Source: Variovorax sp. IB41
GTDB taxonomy: Bacteria > Pseudomonadota > Gammaproteobacteria > Burkholderiales > Burkholderiaceae_C
Reading direction: 5' to 3'
DNA: 64,000 nucleotides
Assembly: GCF_016405905.1 (NCBI RefSeq)
Contig: NZ_JAEFCB010000025.1
Span: forward strand, 1-64,000
Under the pieces are notes generated by a model. That model did no database searches, was not told the origin of the DNA, and was given only the letters and a program-made list of their open reading frames with translations. The translations under genes and the position numbers were made by a program. Positions 52,896-61,928 of the stretch are shown here, one piece after another. Each line of letters starts with the position of its first letter. Positions within the stretch are counted from its first letter, which is position 1.

Positions 52896-55166
52896 ATGAC
52901 CTCACGCCGCAAATTCCTCACGGGCACCGCCACCACCGGTGCCGCCGCGCTCGCGCTCTCGGCCTTTCCGCCGAGCATCCGCCGCGCCCTCGCGATCCCT
53001 GCCAACAACAAGACCGGCACGATCATGGACGTCGAGCACGTCGTGATCCTGATGCAGGAGAACCGTTCGTTCGACCACTACTTCGGCACGCTCAAGGGCG
53101 TGCGCGGCTTCGGCGACCGCATGACCATTCCGCTGCCCAATGGCCTTGCGGTGTGGCAGCAGCTCGACGACGCCGGCAAGCAGGTGGTGCCCTACCACCT
53201 CGATGCGAGCAAGGGCAACGCGCAACGCGTGAGCAGCACGCCGCACACCTGGGTCGACTCGCACAACGCATGGGACGGTGGCCGCCTCTACCAATGGCCG
53301 CGGTACAAGAAGGTGAGCAACAAGGCGCCCTTCACGCAGTCGATGGGCTATCTCGCGGAGGCCGAGCTGCCGTTCCAGTTCGCGCTGGCCAACGCCTTCA
53401 CGATCTGCGACGACTATCACTGCGCGATGCACACCGGCACGCACGCCAACCGCTCGTTCCATTGGACCGGCACCAACGGCCCGAACAGTTCGGCTGGCGG
53501 CAACCAGGCCTATGTGAACAACGTCAACCCGTGGAGCTCCACCGGTCCCTCGACCGAGGGCTACGAGTGGAAGACCTATGCGGAGCGCCTGCAGGAAGCC
53601 AACGTCAGCTGGATCGTCTACCAGAACATTCCGAACAACTACGGCTGCAATCCGCTCCTGGGCTTCAAGCCGTACCGCAAGGCGAACGAGGCCTCGGCCA
53701 AGCCGGTGAGCACCTCGCTGCCGCAAGGCGCATCGCCTGCCTATGCGCCCGGCGACGATGCCGGCAACCCGCTCTACAAGGGCACGGCCAACACGCTGCC
53801 GGTGGCGAACCAGGCGGCCTTCGATGCGGGCGCGATCTTCGATGCGTTCCGCGCCGACGTGAAGGCCGGGCGCCTGCCGCAGGTCTCGTGGGTCATTCCA
53901 CCGGACGTGTACTCCGAGCACCCCGGTCCGTCGAGCCCCGTGCAGGGCGCCTGGTACATCCAGGAGGTGCTGGACGCGCTCACCGCGGTGCCCGAGGTGT
54001 GGAGCAAGACGGTGTTCATCGTCAACTTCGACGAGAACGACGGCTACTTCGACCACGTGCCCTCGGCCTCCGCGCCTTCGCCGATTCCGTCGGCCGACCC
54101 GGGCGTGAAAATCTTCGCCGGCAAGACCACGCTGTCGGACGCGGACCTGAGCTACGAGTATTTCAACCACCCCAAGCCGCCGGGCATGACCGCCTCGCAG
54201 CCCACGCCCGACGGCAACGTCTACGGGCCGGGCATGCGCGTGCCGATGTACGTGCTCTCGCCGTGGAGCCGCGGCGGCTGGGTCAACTCGCAGACCTTCG
54301 ACCACACCTCGGTGCTGCGTTTCCTGGAGGCGCGTTTCGGCGTGAAGGAAACCAACATCAGCCCGTTCCGCCGCGCGGTGAACGGCGACCTCACGAGCGC
54401 CTTCAATTTCGCGACGCCGAATGAAGAGGCGCTGCCCACGCTCGCGGGCCGCCGCAGCAAGGCCGAGGCCGACCAGGTGCGCGCCGCGCAGGACGCGCTG
54501 CCGCAAGTCATGCCGCCGGGCGACGGCAAGCTGCCCGTGCAGGTGACGGGCACGCGGCCTTCGCGCGCGCTGCCTTACGAACTGCATGCGAGCGCCAAGG
54601 TCGACACGACCGGCGGCAAGGTGCAACTGCTGTTCGCGAACACCGGCAAGGCTGCCGCCGTGTTCCACGTCTACGACAAGCTCAACCTCGATCGCCTGCC
54701 GCGCCGCTACATGGTGGAAGCGGGCAAGTCGCTCGACGACACCTGGGCTGCGGCCGCCGACAACGCGGGCAAGTACGACCTGTGGGTGCTCGGGCCGAAC
54801 GGATTCCATCGCCACTTCCAGGGCGACCTCAATGCCGTGCGCGCGGGCGATGCGGCGGTGCCCGAGGTGCGCGTGTGCTACGACATCGCCAACGGCAACG
54901 TCTACCTGAGCATGCGCAACGACGGCAAGGCGGCCTGCAAGTTCACCATTCGCGCCAAGGCCTACCGCGGCGACGGCCCGTGGACCGCGACCGTCAACGG
55001 CGGTGCGACGACCGACCAGCACTGGGAGCTCGAGGCAAGCGGGCAGTGGTACGACTTCGCGGTCACCTGCGATGCAGACCCGGCCTACTACCGCCGCTTC
55101 GCCGGCCGCGTGGAAACCGGCAAGCACACGGTGAGCGACCCCGCGATGGGCATGCCCGACCTCTGA
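52896..55166 (+). CDS. Phosphocholine-type phospholipase C, paralogue 3
   Basis: 756 residues. Tat signal TSRRKFLTGTATTGAAALAL, catalytic blocks HVVILMQENRSFDHYFGTLK, CAMHTGTHANRSFHWTGTNG, IVNFDENDGYFDHVPSA, and two DUF756 domains ending with the shared KHTVSDPAMGMPDL. It has small insertions relative to the other copies (for example around NSSAGGNQAYVNNVNPWSS). Unlike paralogues 1 and 2 it has Asn in place of Cys in RRAVNGDLTSAF. Preceded by its own micro-lipoprotein gene. Confidence 0.92.
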   Translation: MTSRRKFLTGTATTGAAALALSAFPPSIRRALAIPANNKTGTIMDVEHVVILMQENRSFDHYFGTLKGVRGFGDRMTIPLPNGLAVWQQLDDAGKQVVPYHLDASKGNAQRVSSTPHTWVDSHNAWDGGRLYQWPRYKKVSNKAPFTQSMGYLAEAELPFQFALANAFTICDDYHCAMHTGTHANRSFHWTGTNGPNSSAGGNQAYVNNVNPWSSTGPSTEGYEWKTYAERLQEANVSWIVYQNIPNNYGCNPLLGFKPYRKANEASAKPVSTSLPQGASPAYAPGDDAGNPLYKGTANTLPVANQAAFDAGAIFDAFRADVKAGRLPQVSWVIPPDVYSEHPGPSSPVQGAWYIQEVLDALTAVPEVWSKTVFIVNFDENDGYFDHVPSASAPSPIPSADPGVKIFAGKTTLSDADLSYEYFNHPKPPGMTASQPTPDGNVYGPGMRVPMYVLSPWSRGGWVNSQTFDHTSVLRFLEARFGVKETNISPFRRAVNGDLTSAFNFATPNEEALPTLAGRRSKAEADQVRAAQDALPQVMPPGDGKLPVQVTGTRPSRALPYELHASAKVDTTGGKVQLLFANTGKAAAVFHVYDKLNLDRLPRRYMVEAGKSLDDTWAAAADNAGKYDLWVLGPNGFHRHFQGDLNAVRAGDAAVPEVRVCYDIANGNVYLSMRNDGKAACKFTIRAKAYRGDGPWTATVNGGATTDQHWELEASGQWYDFAVTCDADPAYYRRFAGRVETGKHTVSDPAMGMPDL

Positions 55167-55219
55167 GCGGCCGCGCGACTTTGCGCGATCTCGCGCAACC
55201 TCGCGCGCAGAATGCCGGC

Positions 55220-56611
55220 ATGCTGATCCTTCGACATGCCGACATCCTCGTCACCATGGACGCCGCGCGGCGCGAGATCGCCGACGGCGCCGTGGTGACC
55301 GACGGGCCCGCGGTGGCCTGGGCCGGACCCACCGCGGAACTGCCCACCGCGTACCTTGATGCGCTGCGCAACGGACAGGCCGAAGCCATCGACATGCACG
55401 GCCATGTCGTGATGCCCGGGCTGGTCAACACGCACCACCACATGTACCAGAGCCTCACGCGTGCCGTGCCCGAGGCGCAGGACGCGGAGCTCTTCGGCTG
55501 GCTCACGAGCCTGTACCTGCTGTGGGCGCGCCTCACGCCCGAGATGACCCGCGTCTCGACGCAGACCGCGATGGCCGAGCTGATGCGCTCGGGCTGCACC
55601 ACCACCAGCGACCATCTCTATCTTTTTCCGAACGGCGCGAAGCTCGACGATTCGATCGAGGCGGCCGATGCCATGGGCATGCGCTTTCATGCGGCGCGCG
55701 GCAGCATGAGCGTGGGCCGCAGCGCCGGCGGCCTGCCGCCCGACGAGGTGGTGGAAACCGAGGAGGCGATATTGCGCGACAGCGAGCGCCTCATCGGCCG
55801 CTGGCACGACGCCTCGCGTCATTCGATGCGCCGCATCGTGCTCGCGCCCTGCTCGCCGTTCTCGGTCTCGCGCGATCTGATGCGGCTGTCGGCCGAACTC
55901 GCGCGCGAGCGCGGCGTGTCGCTGCACACGCACCTGGCCGAGAACGACAACGACGTCGCCTATTCGCGCGAGAAGTTCGGCATGACGCCGGCCGAGTACG
56001 CGCAAGACCTGGGTTGGGTCGGCCGCGACGTGTGGCACGCGCACTGCGTGAAGCTGGACGAAGCCGGCATCGCGCTCTTCGCGCGCACCGGCACGGGCGT
56101 GGCGCACTGCCCGTGCTCGAACATGCGCCTGGCCTCGGGCATCGCGCCCATCGGAGCGATGCGCCGCGCGGGTGTGCCCGTCGGCCTGGGCGTGGATGGC
56201 AGCGCATCGAACGACGGCGCGCACATGCTGGGCGAAGCGCGGCAGGCCCTGCTGCTGCAGCGCGTGGGCTACGGCCCGGCGGCGATGACGGCGCGCGAGG
56301 CGCTGGAGATCGCGACGCTCGGCGGTGCGCGCGTGCTCGGCCGCGACGACATCGGCGCGCTCGCGCCGGGCATGTCGGCGGACATCGTGGCCTTCGACAT
56401 GCGCGGCGTGGCGCACGCGGGCGCGTGGCATGACCCGGTGGCTGCGCTGGTGTTCTGCACGCCGGGGGAAGTCTCGTTGAGCGTGATCAATGGCGAAGTC
56501 CGCATCCGGGACGGACGCTTCACGGCGCTCGAATTGCCGCCCCTGCTGGCGAGGCACCGCGCGCTGGCGCGCACGCTGTACGACGGCGCGCGGCATCCGC
56601 ACACGGCCTAG
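55220..56611 (+). CDS. 8-oxoguanine deaminase (Atz/Trz amidohydrolase family)
   Basis: Cytosolic metallo-deaminase of 463 residues. Start ATG 55220 (MLILRHADILVTMD). Metal ligands: NTHHHMYQSLTRAVPEAQD (HxH), HTHLAENDNDVAYS, HAHCVKLDE and the Asp in LGVDGSASNDG. The NTHHHMYQSLTRA block and LFGWLTSLYLLWARL resemble, from memory, the Pseudomonas 8-oxoguanine deaminase. It would salvage or detoxify oxidised guanine to uric acid; hydroxydechloroatrazine-type deaminases are related alternatives. 53 bp after paralogue 3, same strand, but functionally unrelated. Confidence 0.85.
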   Translation: MLILRHADILVTMDAARREIADGAVVTDGPAVAWAGPTAELPTAYLDALRNGQAEAIDMHGHVVMPGLVNTHHHMYQSLTRAVPEAQDAELFGWLTSLYLLWARLTPEMTRVSTQTAMAELMRSGCTTTSDHLYLFPNGAKLDDSIEAADAMGMRFHAARGSMSVGRSAGGLPPDEVVETEEAILRDSERLIGRWHDASRHSMRRIVLAPCSPFSVSRDLMRLSAELARERGVSLHTHLAENDNDVAYSREKFGMTPAEYAQDLGWVGRDVWHAHCVKLDEAGIALFARTGTGVAHCPCSNMRLASGIAPIGAMRRAGVPVGLGVDGSASNDGAHMLGEARQALLLQRVGYGPAAMTAREALEIATLGGARVLGRDDIGALAPGMSADIVAFDMRGVAHAGAWHDPVAALVFCTPGEVSLSVINGEVRIRDGRFTALELPPLLARHRALARTLYDGARHPHTA

Positions 56612-56686
56612 TGATCGATGCCGAGTGCGCACCTTTGCATTGCGCGTGAACCCCGATTGCCAAGCCTCGGGAACATCTGACGGCGC

Positions 56687-57970
56687 TCAGCGCCGCATGG
56701 TGTCCAGTGACGTAACGGGGGCGCTGTCGTTGCCCCACGAACCGCGGATGTAGGTGAGCACCGCCGCCACCTCCGCGGCATCGAGCACCTGTCCGAACGG
56801 CGGCATGCCGTAGGGGCGCGGATTGCCCGCCGTCGAAGGCAGGAAGCCGCCGTGCGAGACCACCTGGATGAGGTTCGTCGGCGGCGACATGTTCACCGCG
56901 CGATTGCCTGCCAGCGGCGGGTAGGCGCCGGTCGCGCCCTGGCCCTGGTCGCCATGGCAGTAGGCGCAGCGCTGGTCGTAGATCTTGCCGCCGCGCGCCA
57001 TCGTGCCGGCATCGCGGCGGATGGGGGCCGCAGAGCGTGTTGGCTCTTCGGGCTTCGCAACGTCGGGCAGGTCTTTCAGGTAGCCCGCCATCGCCGTGAG
57101 GTCGGCCTCGCTCAGGTGCTGGGTGCTGCGGAACACCACGTCGGCCATCGGTCCCATCACCGAGCCGCCCGGTGCGGTGCCGGTCTTGAGCAGCGCCACC
57201 ACATCGGCCGTGGGCCATCCGGCCACGCCGGCCTGGTGCTTGTCGGTGAGCGATGGCGCATACCAGTTCTCTACCGCAATGAGCCCGCCCGAAAGACCGA
57301 GCTTGGTCTCCGTCGCACCCAGCGAATTGCGCGCGCCGTGGCAGGCGATGCAATGGCCGAGCCCGTCGACCAGGTACGCGCCGCGGTTCCACTCGGCCGG
57401 CTTGCCCGCATTGGCCACGAAAGGCTCGGGCTTGAACGAGAGCGCGCGCCACACGGCCAGCGCGGCCTGCGTGTCGTAGGGAAAGCGCAGCCGGTGCGCG
57501 AGGTTCGGCGCGGGTGCGGGCGCCACGGTGCGCAGGTACGCGTAGACCGCGTCCGAGTCCTCGCGCGTCACCTTGGTGAAGTTCGGGTACGGGAATGCCG
57601 GATAGAGCAGGCGCCCGTCCTTGCTGCGGCCGTTGTGCATCGCGCGCCAGAAATGCGCGCTGCTCCAGCCGCCGATGCCGGCCTTGGCGTCGGCGGTGAG
57701 GTTGCTCGAATAGATGGTGCCGAACGGCGTCTCGATCGGAAGGCCTCCCGCGTAGGGCTGCCCGCCGCGCGTGGTGTGGCAGCCCGCGCAGTTGCCGGCC
57801 AGCGCGAGGTAGCGGCCGCGCTCGACCTGCTGGGGCGTGGCGTCGAAGGCCTGGGCTTGTTCGGGCAGCGGGGCTTCGCCGCGCAGGTTCATCGCCACGA
57901 GCACGCCGGCGCACACGGCGGCCAGCACGATCAGCGTCAGGAGGGTCCAGCCGAGGTGGCGCAGTTTCAT
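56687..57970 (-). CDS. Tri-haem membrane-anchored cytochrome c
   Basis: 427 residues with three CxxCH haem sites: CAGCH (about 60), CIACH (about 205) and CAYCH (about 335). An N-terminal hydrophobic anchor (WTLLTLIVLAAVCAGVLVAM) precedes them. Three-haem proteins of this size resemble the cytochrome subunit of periplasmic alcohol, gluconate or aldehyde dehydrogenases; no dehydrogenase subunit is adjacent. Start is the ATG complementary to 57968-57970. It follows the di-haem cytochrome gene by 7 bp and completes a three-gene operon. Confidence 0.9.
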   Translation of the reverse strand: MKLRHLGWTLLTLIVLAAVCAGVLVAMNLRGEAPLPEQAQAFDATPQQVERGRYLALAGNCAGCHTTRGGQPYAGGLPIETPFGTIYSSNLTADAKAGIGGWSSAHFWRAMHNGRSKDGRLLYPAFPYPNFTKVTREDSDAVYAYLRTVAPAPAPNLAHRLRFPYDTQAALAVWRALSFKPEPFVANAGKPAEWNRGAYLVDGLGHCIACHGARNSLGATETKLGLSGGLIAVENWYAPSLTDKHQAGVAGWPTADVVALLKTGTAPGGSVMGPMADVVFRSTQHLSEADLTAMAGYLKDLPDVAKPEEPTRSAAPIRRDAGTMARGGKIYDQRCAYCHGDQGQGATGAYPPLAGNRAVNMSPPTNLIQVVSHGGFLPSTAGNPRPYGMPPFGQVLDAAEVAAVLTYIRGSWGNDSAPVTSLDTMRR

Positions 57971-57977
57971 CGCGGGC

Positions 57978-58697
57978 TCACTTCGGCATGCCGCCGCAGG
58001 CCACACGCTGCGATCCAGGCAGCGGTGCGGGCAATGAAGCCGCGGGCCTGGTGTTGGCCGGCATCGGCTGCACCGCCAGCCAGCCAGCGACGGCGTTGAT
58101 GTCGGCCGTGGTCATGTGGCGGCCGACCTCGGCCATGCAGTCGGGCGCCATCGCATGCCGCTCGCTCGTGAGCCACGCACCGAGCTGCGACGACACATAG
58201 AGCCGCGGCAGCCCGAGCAGCCCCGGGATGGCCGGCTGCACGCCGGTGAGCGCCGCACCATGGCATTGCACGCAGGCCGGGATGCCGCGCGCCGCATCGC
58301 CTTCGAGCGCGAGCTTGCGGCCGCGCTGCAGCTGGTCGGGCGTGGCGTCGCTGATGGAAGAGATCGGCGGGTAAGGCAGGTCGAGCCCCGCGAAGTACTC
58401 GGCCATCTCGCGCAGGTACGCGTCCGACAGGTGCTGCACCATGTACGCCATGTCGGCGTTGAAGCGGCGGCCGTCGCGAAAGCTCACGAGCTGGTTGAAG
58501 AGATAACCCGCGGGCTTGCCGGCCAGGCGCGGAAAGAAGCCCGCGTTGGTGGTCGCGCCCTCGCGGCCGTGGCAGGCGATGCAGGCGGCCACGCGCTGCT
58601 CGATGGTGTCGGGCACGGTGGCCGGCGGCGCGGCGCTCGCCACGCCTTGCACGAGGAACAGCAGCGCGAGCGCCAAGGAGCGAAGGCCGGCCATCAT
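57978..58697 (-). CDS. Di-haem cytochrome c (c4-like)
   Basis: Periplasmic cytochrome of 239 residues: signal peptide MMAGLRSLALALLFLVQGVASA, then haem sites CIACH (about 39) and CVQCH (about 143), with FFPRLAGKPAGYLFNQLVSF and IPGLLGLPRLYVSSQL repeated-domain features of cytochrome c4. Likely electron shuttle to the neighbouring tri-haem protein or a terminal oxidase. First four bases overlap the DUF2970 gene. Confidence 0.9.
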   Translation of the reverse strand: MMAGLRSLALALLFLVQGVASAAPPATVPDTIEQRVAACIACHGREGATTNAGFFPRLAGKPAGYLFNQLVSFRDGRRFNADMAYMVQHLSDAYLREMAEYFAGLDLPYPPISSISDATPDQLQRGRKLALEGDAARGIPACVQCHGAALTGVQPAIPGLLGLPRLYVSSQLGAWLTSERHAMAPDCMAEVGRHMTTADINAVAGWLAVQPMPANTRPAASLPAPLPGSQRVACGGMPK

Positions 58698-58882
58698 GTG
58701 CCGGCCACGAAGCGCGCCAATGTGATCAGGCCCGCGACCAGCAACAGCACCACGAACAGCGCCACGCCGATCAGCGGCAGGATGCCGACCTGCGCGGTCC
58801 GCTTGTCGGCGTCGGCGCGGCGGCCGCCCAGCCCGATGAAGCTCCAGAGAACGGCGCGCACCGCGCGCATGAGATTGGACAT
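58694..58882 (-). CDS. DUF2970 small membrane protein
   Basis: 62 residues: MSNLMRAVRAVLWSFIGLGG, a polar stretch with RRADADKR, then a single membrane helix LIGVALFVVLLLVAGLITLA. This is the DUF2970 layout, usually found next to cytochrome oxidase assembly genes. Here it heads an operon of two cytochrome c genes and overlaps the first by 4 bp, which supports a respiratory role. Confidence 0.87.
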   Translation of the reverse strand: MSNLMRAVRAVLWSFIGLGGRRADADKRTAQVGILPLIGVALFVVLLLVAGLITLARFVAGT

Positions 58883-58982
58883 GCACCGACTGTGCCCCAG
58901 AAAGCCCCAAAAAAACAGATGCAGATCCCGCCCGATTCACCGGTGCAGATAAAGTCCGGGCGAATGACTGCGATGGAGCTTT

Positions 58983-60413
58983 ATGAAGCGCTATGAAGCC
59001 CTGGCCGCCGACATCGAGGCCTCGATCCGCAACGGCACGCTGAAGACCGGCGACCGCCTGCCCTCGGTGCGCCACACCGGGCAGAGCCGCGGGGTCAGCG
59101 CCTCGACGGTGTTCCAGGCGTACTACCTGCTGGAAGCGCGCGGCCTCGTGCGGGCGCGCGACCGCTCGGGTTACTACGTCACCGGCGGGGGCCTGCGCGA
59201 CGCGCCGCCCGAATCCACCCTCACCTCGCGCCCGGCGGAGGGCCCCATGTCCCTCGACGTGAGCGACCAGGTGTTCGACATCCTCGAGGCCAGCATGTCG
59301 CGCAAGGTCGTGCCCTTCGGCTCGGCGTTTCCGAGCCCGCTGCTGTTCCCGCTCGCGCGCCTGGGCCAGTTCATGGCCGCGAGCGCCAAGTCGCTCGACC
59401 CGTGGAGCACGGTGGACGACCTCACACCCGGCAGTGCGGCGCTGCGCCGGCAGATCGCGCTGCGGTATCTCGCCGATGGCATGCAGGTGCCGGCCGAGGA
59501 GATCGTCGTCACCAACGGCGCGCTCGAGGCGCTCAACCTGTGTCTCGCGGCTGTCACGCGGCCGGGCGATGCGGTGATCGTCGAATCGCCCACCTTCTAC
59601 GCCGCGCTGCAGGCGCTGGAGCGCATGGGCCTCAAAGCCATCGAGGTACCCACGCACCCGGGCGAAGGCATCGACCTGGGCGCGCTCGAACAGGCCATCG
59701 CGGCCCACAAGCCCAAGGCCTGCTGGCTCATGACCACCTTCCAGAACCCGCTCGGCAGCCTGATGCCCGATGCGAAGAAGAAGGCGCTGGTCGCGCTGCT
59801 CGCACGCCATGAACTGCCGCTGATCGAGGACGACGTGTACGCCGAGCTCTACTTCGGCGACCGGCGTCCCGCGCCGGCCAAGGCCTTCGATACGCAGGGG
59901 CTGGTGCTGCATTGCTCGTCGTTCTCCAAGTGCCTCGCGCCGGGCTACCGCATCGGCTGGACCTCGGCCGGGCGGTTCGCGCGCAAGGTGGCGCGGCAGA
60001 AGCTCACGTCCACGCTCAGCACCTCGGCGCCGGCGCAGCTGGCGCTCGCGGCGTACCTGGAGAAAGGCGGCCTCGACAAGCACCTGCGCAAGCTGCGCCA
60101 GACGCTCGCGATGCAGCAGGCGACCTTCGCGCAGGCGGTGGGGCATTACTTTCCCGAGGGCACGCGCGCCACGCGGCCGCTGGGCGGCTACTTCCTGTGG
60201 GTCGAGCTGCCGCCGCAGGTGAACGCGCTGGACATCCATCGCCAGGCGCTGGCACTGGGCATCAGCGTCGCGCCGGGGCCGATCTTTTCAGCGACGCGCG
60301 CGTTCACCCATTGCCTGCGCCTGAACTACGGCCACGCGTGGAACGCGCAGAGCGAGAAGGCTATGCGGACACTGGGCCGGCTGGTGGCCGAAGCCGCAGG
60401 CGGTACAGCCTGA
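58983..60413 (+). CDS. MocR-type GntR regulator with aminotransferase domain
   Basis: 476 residues. N-terminal GntR winged helix (residues 1-70; GDRLPSVRHTGQSRGVSAST) fused to a fold-type I aminotransferase domain with TNGALEALNLCLAAVTRPGD, MTTFQNPLGSLMP, EDDVYAELYFGD and the PLP lysine in SSFSKCLAPGYRIGW. MocR proteins sense PLP or amino-compounds and regulate adjacent genes. Divergent from the DUF2970-cytochrome operon (100 bp shared), and tail-to-tail with the MFS gene, overlapping it by 53 bp. The target genes are not evident. Confidence 0.93.
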   Translation: MKRYEALAADIEASIRNGTLKTGDRLPSVRHTGQSRGVSASTVFQAYYLLEARGLVRARDRSGYYVTGGGLRDAPPESTLTSRPAEGPMSLDVSDQVFDILEASMSRKVVPFGSAFPSPLLFPLARLGQFMAASAKSLDPWSTVDDLTPGSAALRRQIALRYLADGMQVPAEEIVVTNGALEALNLCLAAVTRPGDAVIVESPTFYAALQALERMGLKAIEVPTHPGEGIDLGALEQAIAAHKPKACWLMTTFQNPLGSLMPDAKKKALVALLARHELPLIEDDVYAELYFGDRRPAPAKAFDTQGLVLHCSSFSKCLAPGYRIGWTSAGRFARKVARQKLTSTLSTSAPAQLALAAYLEKGGLDKHLRKLRQTLAMQQATFAQAVGHYFPEGTRATRPLGGYFLWVELPPQVNALDIHRQALALGISVAPGPIFSATRAFTHCLRLNYGHAWNAQSEKAMRTLGRLVAEAAGGTA

Positions 60414-61635
60414 AGAGCAGGAACGATGCGATGCAGAGGTTCAGCAGGTTCCAGCCGATGCCGTTGACGAACGCTGCGTGGTAGCTGCCGGTCAGGTCGA
60501 ACACCTTGCCCGACATCCACCCGCCCAGCGCCATGCCGAACAGCGAGAACATCAGCACCGTGCCCACGCGCGCCCCGGCTTCCTTCGGCGGAAAGTGCTC
60601 GCGCACGATGATCGCGTAGGCCGGCACGAGGCCGCCCTGGAAAAGCCCGAACAGCGCCGAGATCACATAGAGCGACGCGAGCCCGTCGAACGGCAGGAAC
60701 AGGAGCAGCGCGATGCACTGCAGCACGCCGCCCAGCAGCAGCGTGCGCAGGCCCCCGATGCGATCGCAGATCGCGCCCGACACCAGCCGGCTCACCACGC
60801 CGAAGCCCAGCATCAGCGACAGCATCTGCGCGCCCCGCGCGGGGCCGTAGCCCAGGTCGCCGCAGTAGGCCACGATGTGCACCTGCGGCATCGCCATCGC
60901 CACGCAGCAGGCCACCGCCGCAACGCACAGCAGGGCCTGGGCCGAGCCCATGCTCAGGCCGAAGGGCCGCGTCATGTCGCGCGGCGCCGCTGCATGCGAC
61001 GCATGGCTGACCGGTGCGGCCGCCACCGCCGGCGGCCGTGCGCGGAAGAAAAGCGCGAGCAGCGCCATCGCGATGCCGCAGAAGATGCCCATGCCGATGT
61101 AGGTCTGGCGCCAGCCGACCGTCTCGATGAAGTGCTGCGCGATGGGCGGCCAGATGGCGCCGGCGACATAGTTGCCGCTCGCGCAGACCGCCACCGCAAT
61201 GCCGCGCCGCTTGACGAACCAGAGCGACGTGTCGGCCACCAGCGGCGCGAAGGCCGCCGAACTGCCGAGCAGGCCCACCAGCAGGGCCTGCGCGACGGTG
61301 AACGAGACGATGCCGCCCGACAGCCCCGTGGCGATGTAGCCCGCGGCGAGAAAGACCGAGCCCCCGAGGAGCGGCCACATCACGCCGAAGCGGTCGGCCA
61401 GCCTGCCCATGAGCACGCCGCCGAAACCGAAGCCGAGCATCAGCCAGGTGTAGGGCAGCGAGGCGGCGGCGCGGTCGATGCCGAACTCGGCCTGCACCGC
61501 CGGCAGCATCACCGAGACCACGTACATGCCGCTGCTGCCGACCGTCATGATCAGGAGCGTGAGGGCCAGGCGCAGCATGGCGTAGCGCGAATCCGCCGCG
61601 TGGACGGTTGTCTCGGATGTCTCGGATGTCTTCAT
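60361..61635 (-). CDS. MFS transporter (oxalate/formate antiporter-like)
   Basis: Major facilitator of 424 residues with twelve hydrophobic segments. First membrane helix at about 20-43; the loop-2 motif GRLADRFGVMWPLLGG (G-x-L-a-D-r-x-G) is intact, and repeated in the second half as GAICDRIGGLRTLLLGG. WFVKRRGIAVAVCASGN is typical of the monocarboxylate/oxalate-formate antiporter branch. The N-terminus MKTSETSETT is encoded by a short repeat. Substrate unknown. 3' end overlaps the MocR gene by 53 bp. Confidence 0.9.
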   Translation of the reverse strand: MKTSETSETTVHAADSRYAMLRLALTLLIMTVGSSGMYVVSVMLPAVQAEFGIDRAAASLPYTWLMLGFGFGGVLMGRLADRFGVMWPLLGGSVFLAAGYIATGLSGGIVSFTVAQALLVGLLGSSAAFAPLVADTSLWFVKRRGIAVAVCASGNYVAGAIWPPIAQHFIETVGWRQTYIGMGIFCGIAMALLALFFRARPPAVAAAPVSHASHAAAPRDMTRPFGLSMGSAQALLCVAAVACCVAMAMPQVHIVAYCGDLGYGPARGAQMLSLMLGFGVVSRLVSGAICDRIGGLRTLLLGGVLQCIALLLFLPFDGLASLYVISALFGLFQGGLVPAYAIIVREHFPPKEAGARVGTVLMFSLFGMALGGWMSGKVFDLTGSYHAAFVNGIGWNLLNLCIASFLLFRLYRLRLRPPAGPVSA

Positions 61636-61725
61636 TGTTTTTCTCCTCGCCGAGGATACCCTCCGGCGCGAAGATGCGAGCGAGCACGGTCCGGCGGCGC
61701 GGGGCCGCAGATGCGGATCAGCGGA

Positions 61726-61860
61726 TCAGCTCACCGACACGACCGGCAGCGTGACGTTCGCCGCAGCCTTGGGCATCGGCCCACCCGGCTTTGGCTTGTC
61801 GTCGCAACCGGCCGCAACGAGGCCGATGCAGAACAGAAGAGCGAGTGCTGTGCTTCTCAT
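61726..61860 (-). CDS. Small 44-residue lipoprotein
   Basis: MRSTALALLFCIGLVAAGCD carries a lipobox (VAAGC, Cys19), followed by DDKPKPGGPMPKAAANV and a short hydrophobic end VTLPVVSVS. Mature peptide about 26 residues. It looks like the short lipoproteins often seen between transport genes; the reading frame is good and the lipobox convincing, but no homologue can be named. Confidence 0.6.
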   Translation of the reverse strand: MRSTALALLFCIGLVAAGCDDKPKPGGPMPKAAANVTLPVVSVS

Positions 61861-61928
61861 GCGGCGGATGCTATGCCCGCCGCCTTGCGCGTCAAGTCGG
61901 ACGCGATGCCGCGCCGTTATCGGCGGTA

